Translations under genes and position numbers: made by a program | Part shown: piece by piece, positions 16,055-27,289 of the stretch | How the letters are laid out: each line of letters starts with the position of its first letter | How positions within the stretch are numbered: position 1 is the stretch's first letter | DNA from: Planctomycetes bacterium ADurb.Bin069 | Lineage (GTDB): Bacteria > Planctomycetota > UBA8108 > UBA8890 > UBA8898 | Direction of reading: 5' to 3' | DNA length: 64,000 nucleotides | NCBI GenBank assembly: GCA_002070955.1 | Contig: MWEK01000021.1 | Coordinates: 1 to 64,000, forward strand | Notes under the pieces: model-generated | What the model was told of the DNA's origin: nothing | The model's input: the letters and a program-made list of their open reading frames with translations, nothing else | The model's database searches: none

Positions 16055-17233
16055 ATGGCACACCGCATCAAGGTGTTCAATTCCATCTCCCCCGAGGGTC
16101 TGAAGGTCTTCGGCGCCGACTTCGCGGTTTCGGCCGACGAGAAGGACCCCGAGGGAATTCTGGTCCGCAGCGCCACCGTGGACACCGACCAGTTCCCGTC
16201 CCTGCTCGCCGTCGCCCGCGCGGGCGCCGGCGTCAACAACATCACCGTGGGCAAGGCGACCGACAAGGGCATCGTCGTCTTCAACACCCCCGGCGCCAAC
16301 GCCAACGCCGTGGCGGAGCTCGTCTTCGTCATGCTGGGCTTGTTCGCCCGCAACATTCTCAAGGGGATCTCGTTCTGCAGGGACTTACGCCCGCTGGACG
16401 ACAAGGAGTTCGAGGAGAAGCTGGAGAAGGGCAAGTCGGCCTGCCGCGGCTTCGAACTCGCCCGCAAGGTGCTCGGCGTCCTGGGCCTGGGCAAGATCGG
16501 CACGCTGGTGGCCAACGGCGGCGTGGAGCGCGGCATGCGTGTCATCGGGTTCGATCCCCACCCCGTCCTGAAGAACATCCACCAGCTCTCCCCCCATACC
16601 GTCTTCGCCGACACGTCCAACGAAGTCGTCTCGAAGGCCGACATCCTCACGCTGCACATGCCGCTCAGCGACGCGACCCGCGGCATGGTCAACCGCGAGT
16701 TCTTGAAACCCTTCAAGAAGGGCGGCGTCCTCGTCAACTTCTCCCGCGGCGCCGTCTGCAACGAAGACGACATCCTGGCGGCCCTCGCCGAGGGCAAGCT
16801 CTCCGCCTACATCACGGACTTCCCCACGCCCCGCCTGATGGCGAACGAGCACGTGCTCTGCACGCCGCACCTCGGCGCGAGCACCGAGGAATCCGAGGAA
16901 AACTGCGCCGTCATGGCGTGCAACGAGCTCAGGGCCTATTTCAAGCTGGGCCACGTGGCCCACAGCGTCAACTTCCCCACCGTGGAGTCGCCGCCCGACC
17001 GCTCCTTCACGAACCGCCTGATCGTCATCAACCGCGACGTCCCCAAGATGATCGGCTGGATCTCGCAGACGCTCGGCGAGCACGGCCTCAACATCGAGAG
17101 CTACCGCAACGAGAGCAACGGCAAGATCGGCTACAACATCATCGACCTGCGGAGCGCAGTGCCGGCCCCCCTCGTGGAGCGCATCGGCGGGAACCCCAAC
17201 GTCATCCGCGCCCGGGTGATCAAGCTGGGATAG
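16055..17233 (+). CDS. serA: D-3-phosphoglycerate dehydrogenase
   Basis: 392 residues. It catalyses the first step of serine synthesis, oxidising 3-phosphoglycerate with NAD. It shows a D-2-hydroxyacid dehydrogenase core with AGAGVNNITV, an NAD-binding GVLGLGKIGTLVAN, the dinucleotide Asp in VIGFDPHP, catalytic Arg in NFSRGAV and catalytic His in CTPHLGASTEES. A C-terminal ACT domain begins at about residue 325 (LIVINRDVPKMIGWISQTLG) and normally gives serine feedback control. It is the short form without the intervening domain of long PGDHs. TTTGGAGG lies 4 nt before the ATG. No serC or serB is adjacent. Confidence 0.93.
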   Translation: MAHRIKVFNSISPEGLKVFGADFAVSADEKDPEGILVRSATVDTDQFPSLLAVARAGAGVNNITVGKATDKGIVVFNTPGANANAVAELVFVMLGLFARNILKGISFCRDLRPLDDKEFEEKLEKGKSACRGFELARKVLGVLGLGKIGTLVANGGVERGMRVIGFDPHPVLKNIHQLSPHTVFADTSNEVVSKADILTLHMPLSDATRGMVNREFLKPFKKGGVLVNFSRGAVCNEDDILAALAEGKLSAYITDFPTPRLMANEHVLCTPHLGASTEESEENCAVMACNELRAYFKLGHVAHSVNFPTVESPPDRSFTNRLIVINRDVPKMIGWISQTLGEHGLNIESYRNESNGKIGYNIIDLRSAVPAPLVERIGGNPNVIRARVIKLG

Positions 17234-17262
17234 GCGCCGGCGTCCGCATCGGCTCCCCGCGC

Positions 17263-17730
17263 CTAGCGTCTTCCGTCCTGCAGGAATTCCTCCTGGCCGG
17301 AGTTGTAGCGGTCGATCGCCGCCGGCGTGTAGATGATATCGTAGAGCCACGTGCCGATGAACCCGAGCGCGCCGATGCCGCCGACGGTGTACCCCGACAC
17401 CTTGAGGCCCACAAGGTGGTCGTCGCTGCGGCCGGCGAACCACAGGCCCGTGCCGACGCCCATCCCCAGGACCGACAGGGCCTCCATCTGCTCGATTTCC
17501 TCCGCCTTCGCGATGTCTCCCGCGTAGCGGTGGCCGAGGCCGTGCCAGATGATCCCCGGGAAGATTGCGATGAGCTCGCCGAGAATGACCGACTTCGGGG
17601 AGAAATCGGCCTCCTCGGGATGCCCGGCCCTGGACGCCGTGCGGCACGAACACGGGAAGACCGCCGCCGCGCACGCCGCCAGGCACAGCGCCGCGAGCCG
17701 AGTCCGCGCACGAGAATTCGAAATCGCCAT
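17263..17730 (-). CDS. Small exported or membrane hypothetical protein
   Basis: 155 residues, not recognised. The N-terminus is a signal-like stretch ending in FPCSCRTAS, possibly a lipobox variant. The mature part has three hydrophobic segments: VILGELIAIFPGIIWHGLG, ALSVLGMGVGTGLWFAG and VGGIGALGFIGTWLYDIIY. A GHRYAGD motif follows the first one. That pattern resembles the small 'PGxGHxYaG' membrane proteins common in bacteria, whose function is not known. It converges on serA (29-nt gap) and is divergent from the LOG gene. Confidence 0.6.
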   Translation of the reverse strand: MAISNSRARTRLAALCLAACAAAVFPCSCRTASRAGHPEEADFSPKSVILGELIAIFPGIIWHGLGHRYAGDIAKAEEIEQMEALSVLGMGVGTGLWFAGRSDDHLVGLKVSGYTVGGIGALGFIGTWLYDIIYTPAAIDRYNSGQEEFLQDGRR

Positions 17731-17868
17731 CTCTCGCCCTGTTCCTTTTCTGCCGATAATATGCGAGTGCCTTTTCTAGTTCGGTTTTTTCTCTCTGAAA
17801 ATGGAGCCTAAATCCAAGGGCGCGCGCCGCCGGCCGGCAACGGATGCCCGGGCGCGCAAGGAGCCGCA

Positions 17869-18591
17869 ATGACCATCAAATCCAAATTCTGGCGCGAGCA
17901 CGAGGACCGGCACCTGCTCCGCGTCCGGAAACTCCACGAGGATTTCACGGGAACCGACCCCTGGCGCGTCCTTCGGATTCAGGGCGAGTTCGTCGAGGGG
18001 TTCGAGGCCCTGTCCAAGATCGGGCCCGCCGTCGCGATCTTCGGATCGGCCCGCACGGCGCCCGAGCACCCCGCCTACGCAGCGGCCGTCCGCGCCGCGC
18101 GAATTCTGGCGAAGGCCGGGCTCACGGTCATCACGGGCGGCGGCCCCGGCATCATGGAGGCCGGCAACCGCGGCGCCTTGGAGGCCGGCGGCGCCTCGGT
18201 GGGCCTGAACATCGAGCTTCCCTTCGAGCAGATCCCGAACAAGTACCAGAACCTGCACCTCGAGTTCCGCTACTTCTTCGTGCGCAAGATGATGTTCGTC
18301 AAGTATTCCATCGCCACCCTGATCTTCCCGGGCGGCTTCGGCACCATGGACGAGCTCTTCGAAGCGCTCACTCTGAGCCAGACGCATAAAATCGAGCATT
18401 ACCCCATCGTCCTTTGGGGACGGTCCTACTGGAGCGGGCTCGTCGATTGGCTGCAGGGCACGATGCTCGCCGACGGGTGCATCTCGCCCGAAGACACCGG
18501 CCTCTTCCATCTGACCGACAGCCCCGAGGAAGCCACCGCGATCATCATCGAAAACGCCCGGCGCAACGGGTACCTGCCCGGCGCCAAGTAG
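17869..18591 (+). CDS. LOG-family protein (nucleotide 5'-monophosphate phosphoribohydrolase type)
   Basis: 240 residues with a Rossmann-like fold. It shows the two family signatures TGGGPGIMEAGNRGA and FPGGFGTMDELFE (PGGxGTxxE). Enzymes with this motif release free base from nucleotide monophosphates. They were first known for cytokinin activation and were long mis-annotated as lysine decarboxylases. In bacteria without cytokinin signalling they probably handle AMP or damaged nucleotides. The N-terminal 40 residues are a helical extension. The protein is cytoplasmic. It converges on mdh with 9 nt between stops. Confidence 0.88.
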   Translation: MTIKSKFWREHEDRHLLRVRKLHEDFTGTDPWRVLRIQGEFVEGFEALSKIGPAVAIFGSARTAPEHPAYAAAVRAARILAKAGLTVITGGGPGIMEAGNRGALEAGGASVGLNIELPFEQIPNKYQNLHLEFRYFFVRKMMFVKYSIATLIFPGGFGTMDELFEALTLSQTHKIEHYPIVLWGRSYWSGLVDWLQGTMLADGCISPEDTGLFHLTDSPEEATAIIIENARRNGYLPGAK

Positions 18592-18600
18592 CCCGCGCCC

Positions 18601-19584
<984 letters not shown>

Positions 19585-20829
19585 TCACATCCGCTCGACG
19601 ATCGCCTGTCCGAATTCGCTCGACTTGAGGAGCGTAGCGCCCTCCATGAGCCGGTGCAGGTCGTAGGTGACGAGCTTGGAGGCGATCGTCCGCTCCAGCC
19701 CCGCGGTGATCCTGTCCGCGGCCTCGTTCCACCCGATGTGCCCGAACAGCATGGCGCCCGACAGGATCAGCGAACTCGGATTGACCTGGTCCAAACCGGC
19801 GTACTTGGGCGCCGTGCCGTGGGTGGCCTCGAAGATGCCGTGGCCGGTCTGGTAGTTGATGTTGGCCCCCGGGGCCATGCCGATGCCGCCGACTTGGGCG
19901 GCGAGGGCGTCCGAAATATAGTCGCCGTTCAGGTTGGGCGTGACGATGACGTCGTACTCCCGGGGCCGCAGCAGGATCTGCTGGAGGAACGCGTCGGCGA
20001 TCGCGTCCTTGATGACGAGCTCGCGGCCGCCCGCGCGGATGACCTTCCAGGGCCCGCCCCGGAGGTCCTCGGCGCCGTACCCGCGGGCGGCGACCGCATA
20101 GCCCCAGTCGCGGAAGGCGCCCTCGGTGTGCTTCTGGATGTTGCCCTTGTGGACCAGCGTGACGCTCGCGCGCCCATGGGCCAGGGCGTAGTCGATCGCG
20201 GCCCGCACGATCCGCTCCGTGCCCTCCCTCGACATGGGCTTGACGCCGATGCCCGCGGTCCGCGGGAAACGGATCTTCGTCACCCCCAGTTCGTCCCGCA
20301 GGAAGGCGATGAGCTTGGCGGCCTCGGGCGTCCCCGCGGCCCACTCGATGCCGGCGTACACGTCCTCCGTGTTCTCGCGGAAAATGATCATGTCCACGGC
20401 GCCGGGATCCTTGACCGGGCTCGGCGCGCCCCGCAACCAGCGCACGGGCCGGACGCAGGCGTACAGGTCCAGCTCCTGGCGCAAGGCCACGTTGAGGGAG
20501 CGGATACCGCCGCCGACGGGGGTCGTGAGCGGGCCCTTGATGCCGATCAGGTGCTCCCTGAACGCCGCCAGCGTCGCGTCGGGCAGCCAGGAACCCGTCC
20601 GCGCGAAGGCGTCTTCGCCCGCGAGGACCTCCAGCCACGCGATCGCGCGGCGTCCGCCGTAGGCTTTTCGCGCGGCGGCGTCCAGAACGGCCTGCGTGGC
20701 GCGCCAGATGTCCGGGCCGGTGCCGTCGCCGCGGATGAAAGGGATGATGGGCCGGTCGGGGACGCGCAGGCGGCCGTCGACCAGGGCGATCTTCTCGCCG
20801 CCGGGAGGCGGCGCGGGGCTCATGCTCAT
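19585..20829 (-). CDS. icd: Isocitrate dehydrogenase (NADP type)
   Basis: 414 residues, the length of E. coli Icd. The N-terminal [16 protein letters not shown] and the substrate-site [14 protein letters not shown] are typical, and metal-binding Asp appear in [11 protein letters not shown]. The coenzyme segment [15 protein letters not shown] carries the Lys-Tyr pair that selects NADP over NAD. It decarboxylates isocitrate to 2-oxoglutarate in the TCA cycle. The start at 20829 has GGAG 9 nt upstream; an in-frame ATG two codons later is the alternative. It is the first gene of the icd-mdh operon. Confidence 0.93.
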   Translation of the reverse strand: MSMSPAPPPGGEKIALVDGRLRVPDRPIIPFIRGDGTGPDIWRATQAVLDAAARKAYGGRRAIAWLEVLAGEDAFARTGSWLPDATLAAFREHLIGIKGPLTTPVGGGIRSLNVALRQELDLYACVRPVRWLRGAPSPVKDPGAVDMIIFRENTEDVYAGIEWAAGTPEAAKLIAFLRDELGVTKIRFPRTAGIGVKPMSREGTERIVRAAIDYALAHGRASVTLVHKGNIQKHTEGAFRDWGYAVAARGYGAEDLRGGPWKVIRAGGRELVIKDAIADAFLQQILLRPREYDVIVTPNLNGDYISDALAAQVGGIGMAPGANINYQTGHGIFEATHGTAPKYAGLDQVNPSSLILSGAMLFGHIGWNEAADRITAGLERTIASKLVTYDLHRLMEGATLLKSSEFGQAIVERM

Positions 20830-20903
20830 CGCGGGACTCCTCGCGCGGCCGGCGACGCGACGCGGTCGGGCCCGCGCGACCCCGACCCGGCGATCGGGCC
20901 CCG

Positions 20904-20932
20904 ATGTTAGCAGCCGCGCCGCGGGCAGACAA
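20904..20932 (-). promoter_or_regulatory. Promoter of the icd-mdh operon
   Basis: Minus-strand TTGTCT (20932-20927), 17 nt, TAACAT (20909-20904). The leader before the icd ATG is about 70 nt. Confidence 0.6.
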
Positions 20933-21068
20933 GGGAACGCCGCCCGCCCGCGGCGCGGGTTCAGCGCGGAATTAATTTGCGCGCGCGTCTTTCGGGGAGC
21001 AAACTGATGCCATCGCCTGAAACCCGCTTCCTCAAGGCCGCGACGTTGGCAGACGCCGGGAGGTGCCC

Positions 21069-24000
21069 ATGAAACGTGCAGGTATCGCCGCCGCGTTGTG
21101 TGCAGGAGTTTTCGCCGCGGCGCAGGACGGCGCCGTCGGCGGCCTCGTCCTCGCGCCCAAGAAACTCTTCCAGGGCAACCGGGTCGCCGTGTGCGTGACG
21201 CTGCTGGAGCTCCGGACGGGCGCTCCCGTCGCCGCCCCCATCACCGTACGCCTCCTTGACGGCGCGGGCAAAGTCGCCGCCGCGCTCTACGACGGCACGA
21301 CGGACGCCGCCGGCCTCGCGCAGATTCCCTTCGCGGTGCCCGCCGACCTGGAGGGTGCTTACCGCATTGAGGTAATGACCGAATCGACGAAGTTCGGCGC
21401 GTCCGTCGTGATCGCGCGGGGTCCGGCCGTCCTCATCGAAACCGACAAGCCCATGTACAAGCCGGGGCAGACGCTGCAGGGCCGCGTGCTCCTGCTCAAC
21501 AACGAGCTGACTCCGGTCGCGGGCGACGTCGAACTCGTCATAAGCGACGGGAAAGGCATTCGCGTCCACCGGCGCACCCTCGCCGTCAACGCCTTCGGGG
21601 CCGCGGCGTTCGCGCTGCCGCTCGCCAACGAGCTCAACCTCGGCGCGTGGACACTCTCCGCGCGCGCGGGCGAGCGCCAGACCGAGCTGGCGGTGCAGGT
21701 CGACAAGTACGTGCTGCCGCAGTTCTCCGTCGCGGTCGACCTCCCCCGGGACTGGTTCCTGCCCGATGAGGCCATCGCGGGCGTAATCCGAAGCGCGTAC
21801 TACTTCGGTAAGAAGGTCCAGGGAACGGCCGTGGTCACGGCCCAGCGCTACGTGGGGGTCTGGGAGGAGTACGCCGCCGTCTCGGCGGCGATCGTCGATG
21901 GCGAGGGCCGCTTCACGCTCCCGCCGGCGGGTTTCGCCGCCGGAACCCACGAAGCGAGCGGCGACGGCGCGGTCACGCTCCGGTTCGCCGTCACGGACAC
22001 GGCCGGCCACACGGAGGAGGTGACGCGCCTCCTGAAGATCGCGCGCGCGCCGGTCAGGGTCGCGCTCATCGCCCGCGAGCAGACGATGAAACCCGGCATG
22101 CCGCTGTCCGTCGCCGTCATCACCGAGACGCCCTCAGGTATTCCGCAGGATCGCACGGTCGCCTTGACCGCCTCGTTCCAGGACCTGTCGGGGACCATCG
22201 CCGAGGTTACGCAGACCGTCACGACCAACGGCGGGGAGGCCGTCGCAACCTTCGAGACGCCCGCCGCGGCGGCCTCGGCGACGGTGCGCGCCGTGCTCAA
22301 GGAAGACGAACGCACCTCGGAGAGCGCGGTCACGCTCTTCGCCGGCCACTCGCCCACGGCGAGCTTCCTCCACCTGAGCCGCGCGGGCGGCGAAGAGGCG
22401 CGCGTCGGCGAACCGGTCGCCGTCGCGGTGCTGAGCACGCACCCGGGCACGCTCTTCTGGGAGGTCATCGCCGCCGGCCGCGTGGTAACCCGGGGCGCCA
22501 CGCACGAACGCACCATCGAGTTCACGGCGACGCCCGACATGCTCCCCGCCGTCCAGGTCGTCGCCTACCTCCTCAACCCGGGCAACGAAATCGCCTGCGA
22601 CCGCCTGCGCATTCCCGTCGCGATCCAGTCACGGCTCACCCTCGACGCCGCGTTCTCGGCGGCCGAGGCGCGGCCGGGCGAAACGGTGACACTGGCGATC
22701 AACGCGTACCGCAAGGCGCTCGTCGGCGTGTCCATCGTCGACTCGTCGCTCCTCGCCCTCGCGGGCGAGCGCGCGACGCTGCGGGGCATCTTCGACCTCC
22801 TGGAGGAGCAGTTCATGGCGCCCCGGGCCGAAGTGCACTGCGACGACCCCTGGGAACCGGTCACGCTTCCCGGCGCGTTGGACGTCTTTGCCGACGCGGG
22901 CCTTGCGATCGGCTGCTCGCCCGAGATCTCGATCCCGGCCGGAGTGCAAGCCCCGCCGTGGCTCCGCTGGGGCGACCGGTGGTTCCATGACTGGGAAAAC
23001 GGCGCTCCCGAGCTGCCGCCCGGCGGCGGCGACCCGTCCGGCGGGCTCGCCGCGATCAAGCGTGTGCGCCAGTTCTTCCCCGAAACGTGGGTGTGGCAGC
23101 CGCTTCTCCTGACCGACGACAAGGGCGCGGCGACGCTGACCCTCACGTGCCCGGATTCAATCACGACCTGGCACCTGCGGGGGCTGGCAAGCTCCGCGGA
23201 GGGCCTCGCCCTCGCCGAGGCAGATTTCACGGTGTTCCAGGAATTCTTCGTCGAGCCCGACCTTCCCGTCGAGGTCGTGCGCGGGGAGACCTTCCCGCTG
23301 CGGATCCAGATCTACAACTACGCGCAGGAGGCGCAGCGCATCTTCCTGGAGCTCGCCGCGGACGACTGGTTCGAGGGGGCCGGAGACTTGCGGGCCGCCG
23401 TCGATGTCGGCCCGGGCGAGGTCACGTCCTGCGCCATGCCCATCACGCCCACGCGGGCCGGCCGGTTCGCGCTCGCCGTCACCGCGCGGGGGCCGCGGTA
23501 TGCCGATGCGGTCACGCGGGAGATCTCGGTGGTGCCCGAGGGCGTCCCCTTCACCATCGTCGTCAACGGTTGGGTGAGCCCGGACAAGCCCGCAGTCCTG
23601 GACCTTTCGATCCCGCCCGGGGCGGTGCCCGACTCGGGCCGCGTCATCGTCGCCGTGACCCCAAGCCTCGTCGCCCAGGGCTTCGACGGCCTGGACGACC
23701 TGCTCGGCATGCCGTACGGGTGCGGCGAGCAGAACTTGATCTTCCTCGCCCCCGATGTCGAGGTCCTGCGCTATCTCTTGGCGAGCGGCGCGGCGCAACC
23801 CGAGATCTGGGCCAAGGCCGAACACTATATCAACGTGGGCTACCAGCGCCAGCTCACCTACCGGCGCGCGGACGGCTCGTTCTCCGCCTTCGGCGAGCAG
23901 GACGAGCAGGGCAGCCTCTTCGTCACGGCCTTCGTGCTCTCGACGTTCGGGGGCGCGCGGGACGTGCGCGACATCGACGACACGGTGCTCACCGAGGCGG

Positions 24001-25373
24001 CCGCATGGCTCGCCGCGCACCAGGACGCGGACGGCGCGTGGAAGCCCTTCGGGTTCCTCCACCACCAGGAGCTTCTCGGCGGCGGCATGGGCAGCCGCTA
24101 CGCTCTCACGGCGTACACGGCCAAGGCGCTCGCCGAGCACGACCCGCGGCTCAACGCCGCGGCGCTCGGCGCGGCGCAAGCCTATCTGGCCTCGAACCGG
24201 GCCGCCGTCGCGGGCGACGCCTACGCCCTCGCCATGGCGGCTTGCGCCCTGAGCCTCATGCCGGGCGCTGCGCACGACGCCGCGGCGACCCTCGATCTCC
24301 TCATGCCGCTGGCCAAGACGGACGACACAGGCCTTTACTGGGAACCCTACCCCGTCGAGACGACCGCCTACGCGGCCTTCGCGCTCATCGACGCGGCGCG
24401 GCCCGAGGCCGCCCCCGCGATCGAATTCATCACGAGCCGGCGCAACGCGCGGGGCGGCTTCGGCACGACTCAAGAGACGGTCGTCGCTTTCCGCGCGCTG
24501 GCGCGCGCCGCGCGCTGCGCGCAGGAGAGCGTCGACGCGACGATCGACCTGGTGGCGGGCGGCGCCGTCGCGCACACCTTCACGGTCAACCGGAGCAACT
24601 ACGATGTCCTGCAGACGGCGGAACTGCCGGGCGGCGGCGAGGGGCGCCTGGTCATGACGGGCGTGGGCAAGGCCGCCTACCAGGCGGCGACGCGCTTCAA
24701 CCTTCCGGGCGAGGAAACGCCCCCGCCCCGCGCCCTGCTGATCGATGTCGAGTACTTGACCGAGCACGTGGCCGTCGACGACGTGGTCGACGTGCGCGTC
24801 AGGCTGCTTTATCCCGGCCCGCGCGAGCGCACCAACATGGTGATCGCCGACATCGGCGTTCCCACCGGCTTCCAAGTCGTCGAGGCATCACTGACTGCGC
24901 TGGTCGAGGCCGGCGTCGCGGCGCGCACCGCTGTCGCGGTCAGGAAGGTGATCTTCTACCTTCGCGAGCTGGTCGCGGAGCGGGAGTTGGTTTTCACGTT
25001 CCAGGCCAGGGCGCTCTTCCCGATCCGCGCGGCGGCGGTTCCCAGCACGGCCTACGACTACTACGCCCCCGAAGCCAGCGGCACCGACCCGGGCAAGCCC
25101 ATCACGATCGGCGCGGTCCTGTTCCTCCGCGGCGATGCCAACCGCGACTCGATCATCGACGTGGCGGACGCGATTGCGATCCTCGCCCATCTCTTCGCAG
25201 GAGGCCCTGTGCCCTGCGCCGACGCCATGGACTCCAACGACGACGGTCGGATCAACGTCGCCGATCCGATCCACCTGCTCAAGCACCTGTTCGCGGCGGG
25301 CAGCCCGCCGCCGCCGCCCCAGGGCGCACCCGGCGACGATCCGACGGACGACGGGCTGGACTGTGCCGAGTAG
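21069..25373 (+). CDS. Secreted alpha-2-macroglobulin with intact thioester and C-terminal dockerin
   Basis: 1434 residues. GGGAGG precedes the ATG at 21069, and residues 1-19 form a signal peptide. The MG2 domain shows [17 protein letters not shown] near residue 125. The activation region has [18 protein letters not shown] and [12 protein letters not shown]. The internal thioester is GCGEQN with Cys at about 885, followed by the alpha/alpha thioester domain and a receptor-binding-like beta domain ([16 protein letters not shown] to about 1340). The C-terminus adds a two-loop dockerin ([16 protein letters not shown] and [15 protein letters not shown]). Such proteins trap attacking proteases covalently. 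No lipobox and no neighbouring pbpC, unlike the enterobacterial type. The dockerin suggests docking to a surface or matrix partner. Confidence 0.9.
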   Translation: MKRAGIAAALCAGVFAAAQDGAVGGLVLAPKKLFQGNRVAVCVTLLELRTGAPVAAPITVRLLDGAGKVAAALYDGTTDAAGLAQIPFAVPADLEGAYRIEVMTESTKFGASVVIARGPAVLIETDKPMYKPGQTLQGRVLLLNNELTPVAGDVELVISDGKGIRVHRRTLAVNAFGAAAFALPLANELNLGAWTLSARAGERQTELAVQVDKYVLPQFSVAVDLPRDWFLPDEAIAGVIRSAYYFGKKVQGTAVVTAQRYVGVWEEYAAVSAAIVDGEGRFTLPPAGFAAGTHEASGDGAVTLRFAVTDTAGHTEEVTRLLKIARAPVRVALIAREQTMKPGMPLSVAVITETPSGIPQDRTVALTASFQDLSGTIAEVTQTVTTNGGEAVATFETPAAAASATVRAVLKEDERTSESAVTLFAGHSPTASFLHLSRAGGEEARVGEPVAVAVLSTHPGTLFWEVIAAGRVVTRGATHERTIEFTATPDMLPAVQVVAYLLNPGNEIACDRLRIPVAIQSRLTLDAAFSAAEARPGETVTLAINAYRKALVGVSIVDSSLLALAGERATLRGIFDLLEEQFMAPRAEVHCDDPWEPVTLPGALDVFADAGLAIGCSPEISIPAGVQAPPWLRWGDRWFHDWENGAPELPPGGGDPSGGLAAIKRVRQFFPETWVWQPLLLTDDKGAATLTLTCPDSITTWHLRGLASSAEGLALAEADFTVFQEFFVEPDLPVEVVRGETFPLRIQIYNYAQEAQRIFLELAADDWFEGAGDLRAAVDVGPGEVTSCAMPITPTRAGRFALAVTARGPRYADAVTREISVVPEGVPFTIVVNGWVSPDKPAVLDLSIPPGAVPDSGRVIVAVTPSLVAQGFDGLDDLLGMPYGCGEQNLIFLAPDVEVLRYLLASGAAQPEIWAKAEHYINVGYQRQLTYRRADGSFSAFGEQDEQGSLFVTAFVLSTFGGARDVRDIDDTVLTEAAAWLAAHQDADGAWKPFGFLHHQELLGGGMGSRYALTAYTAKALAEHDPRLNAAALGAAQAYLASNRAAVAGDAYALAMAACALSLMPGAAHDAAATLDLLMPLAKTDDTGLYWEPYPVETTAYAAFALIDAARPEAAPAIEFITSRRNARGGFGTTQETVVAFRALARAARCAQESVDATIDLVAGGAVAHTFTVNRSNYDVLQTAELPGGGEGRLVMTGVGKAAYQAATRFNLPGEETPPPRALLIDVEYLTEHVAVDDVVDVRVRLLYPGPRERTNMVIADIGVPTGFQVVEASLTALVEAGVAARTAVAVRKVIFYLRELVAERELVFTFQARALFPIRAAAVPSTAYDYYAPEASGTDPGKPITIGAVLFLRGDANRDSIIDVADAIAILAHLFAGGPVPCADAMDSNDDGRINVADPIHLLKHLFAAGSPPPPPQGAPGDDPTDDGLDCAE

Positions 25374-25386
25374 CGCCGCGCCCGGT

Positions 25387-25920
25387 CTAGCCGGCCACGG
25401 CGCGCACCACCTCTAGGGCGGCATCGTACGCGGGGTGATCGGTGATCTCGCCCACGTACTCGACGTGCCTGACGACGTTCTTGGCGTCGATGACGAAGAT
25501 CGCCCGGGACAACAGGCGCAGCTCCTTGATCAGGACGCCGTAGGCCAGGCCGAAGGATGCGTCCCTGTGATCGGATAGAACCTGCACCTTGTCGACCCCG
25601 GCGGCGCCGCACCAGCGCGCCTGCGCGAAGGGCAGATCCATGCTTACGGTGAGAACGACGACGGAGGGCGGGAGCGCCGCCGCCGCTTCGTTGAAACGCT
25701 TGGTCTGAAGATCGCAGACCGGCGTGTCGAGGGACGGCACCACGCTCAGAAGCCGCGTCTTCCCGGCGCTCGACGCCAGGGTCACCTGCGAAAGGTCCTG
25801 CGCCAGGAGCCGAAAGTCGGGCGCCTCCGCGCCGATGACGATCTCAGGCCCGCACAGGGTGAGCGGAGCGCCCTTGAACGTGATCACGCCTCTTCGTTCG
25901 GGAATCCGTACGTTCGCCAT
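25387..25920 (-). CDS. tpx: Thiol peroxidase (Tpx, atypical 2-Cys peroxiredoxin)
   Basis: 177 residues; AAAGGAG stands 8 nt before the ATG at 25920. The peroxidatic Cys is in VPSLDTPVCDLQT, and the resolving Cys is in MDLPFAQARWCGAAG, both at the spacing usual for Tpx. It reduces hydroperoxides using thioredoxin. The N-terminal FKGAPLTLCG region is also family-typical. It is cytoplasmic or periplasmic; no clear signal peptide is present. It converges on the alpha-2-macroglobulin gene with 13 nt between stops. Confidence 0.93.
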   Translation of the reverse strand: MANVRIPERRGVITFKGAPLTLCGPEIVIGAEAPDFRLLAQDLSQVTLASSAGKTRLLSVVPSLDTPVCDLQTKRFNEAAAALPPSVVVLTVSMDLPFAQARWCGAAGVDKVQVLSDHRDASFGLAYGVLIKELRLLSRAIFVIDAKNVVRHVEYVGEITDHPAYDAALEVVRAVAG

Positions 25921-25996
25921 GCGAAGCTCCTTTCCAGGCCGCTGCGGGCGGCAGGGGAAATGGTAGCAGAGGATTCCCGGCGCCGCCACCGATCCG

Positions 25997-26025
25997 TTGC
26001 GCGGCCGTGCCGGTTCGCATACAAT
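25997..26025 (+). promoter_or_regulatory. Promoter of the cupin / glycosyltransferase operon
   Basis: TTGCGC (25997-26002), 17 nt, TACAAT (26020-26025), 25 nt before the ATG at 26051. AGAGGAGG is the ribosome binding site. Confidence 0.55.
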
Positions 26026-26050
26026 CTCGGCGTTTACCAGAGGAGGACGT

Positions 26051-27250
26051 ATGGCCAACACGAAACGTCTCGCGTTGCTGGAGCAGGCCCTTGCCGACGG
26101 GAACGGCATCCTGCGTCTCGAGCCGGCATGGGTCGCCCGCGACTTCCTGCCGACGCTCTTCCGCCTCGGTCTCAGCGAGAAGGAGGCTCGCGTCGGCAAG
26201 CGCGGATACATCTGCGAGCGCTGGCTCGCCTCCACCACCAAGGCCGACAACGCCGTCGGCCCGAAGGACGAGGGACTGAGTTACATCGCCATGAACGGCG
26301 GCGCGCGCATGACCCTCAGGGAAGCGGTCGAGATCGGAGGTCCGATGCTTCTGGGCGCGGCCTACGCCAAGAAGCACGGCAACCGCCTGGGGCGCCTGCC
26401 CAAGATCTACGACTTCGCCGCCCGAATTCCCCACCACTACCATCAGATGGCCAAGGACGCCGCGAAGGTGGGGCGCAACGCCAAGGAAGAGGCCTATTAC
26501 TTTCCGACCGACGTGGACATGGGCCCCCACCCCGAGACGTTTTTCGGCGTGCACCGGTGGATCGTCGAGGACAAGGCCCAGGCCAAGGTGATCCTGCCCT
26601 ATCTGGTCGACTGGAACAGCGACCTCATCCTGAAGCACGCCTGGGCGGAGCAGCTCGTCCCCGGCGAGGGCTTCCACGTGCCCGCCGGAATTCTGCACGC
26701 CCCCGGGACCGCCGTCACCATCGAGCTCCAGGAGGACTCGGACGTTTTCAGCATGTGCCAGGCCCTCGTGGCCGGCAAAATCATCTCCAAGGACCTGCTC
26801 TTCAAGGATGTGAGCGCCAAGGACCGCAAGCGCTACGGCGAGCGCATCATCCTGGACCAGATCGACTGGGCGCTCAGCTCCGATCCCTACTTCTGGGAGA
26901 ACCGGCACCTGGAGCCGATCCTCTGCGATAAGCAGCCCGGCGGCAGCGAGTACTGGATCTACTACAACACGCTCAAGTTCAGCGGCAAGCGCCTGCTGGT
27001 CAAGCCCGGCAAAACCTTCACGACCAAGGAAAAGGGCGTCTACTCCCTCCTGGTCTGGCGCGGGAAGGGCACCTTCGACGGGATTCCGGTCAAAGGCGCC
27101 AGCCCCGGCGAGGACGAGCTGTTCGTCACCCACGCCAAGGCCGTGACGCCCCTCAAGGTCAAGAACACGGGCAAGCGGGACCTGGAGATCATCAAGTTCT
27201 TCGGCCCCAACATCAACCTCGACGTGCCCATGAAGAAAGTCAGGAAGTAG
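26051..27250 (+). CDS. Cupin-type mannose-6-phosphate isomerase-like protein
   Basis: 399 residues, cytoplasmic. Its central segment GEGFHVPAGILHAPGTAVTI is the metal-binding cupin motif of class I phosphomannose isomerases, followed by ELQEDSDVFSM. A second beta-rich half (KFSGKRLLVKPGKTFTTKEK, SLLVWRGKGTFDG) repeats the jellyroll. Upstream, DMGPHPETFFGVHRW supplies further histidines. The most likely activity is interconversion of fructose-6-phosphate and mannose-6-phosphate or a related sugar phosphate, feeding glycan synthesis. A glycosyltransferase gene follows after 39 nt. Sequence divergence from classical ManA is large, so the substrate is uncertain. Confidence 0.7.
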   Translation: MANTKRLALLEQALADGNGILRLEPAWVARDFLPTLFRLGLSEKEARVGKRGYICERWLASTTKADNAVGPKDEGLSYIAMNGGARMTLREAVEIGGPMLLGAAYAKKHGNRLGRLPKIYDFAARIPHHYHQMAKDAAKVGRNAKEEAYYFPTDVDMGPHPETFFGVHRWIVEDKAQAKVILPYLVDWNSDLILKHAWAEQLVPGEGFHVPAGILHAPGTAVTIELQEDSDVFSMCQALVAGKIISKDLLFKDVSAKDRKRYGERIILDQIDWALSSDPYFWENRHLEPILCDKQPGGSEYWIYYNTLKFSGKRLLVKPGKTFTTKEKGVYSLLVWRGKGTFDGIPVKGASPGEDELFVTHAKAVTPLKVKNTGKRDLEIIKFFGPNINLDVPMKKVRK

Positions 27251-27289
27251 CCGCGCGGGGTCCGGGCGCCGGGCGCGGCGGAGCGCGCG

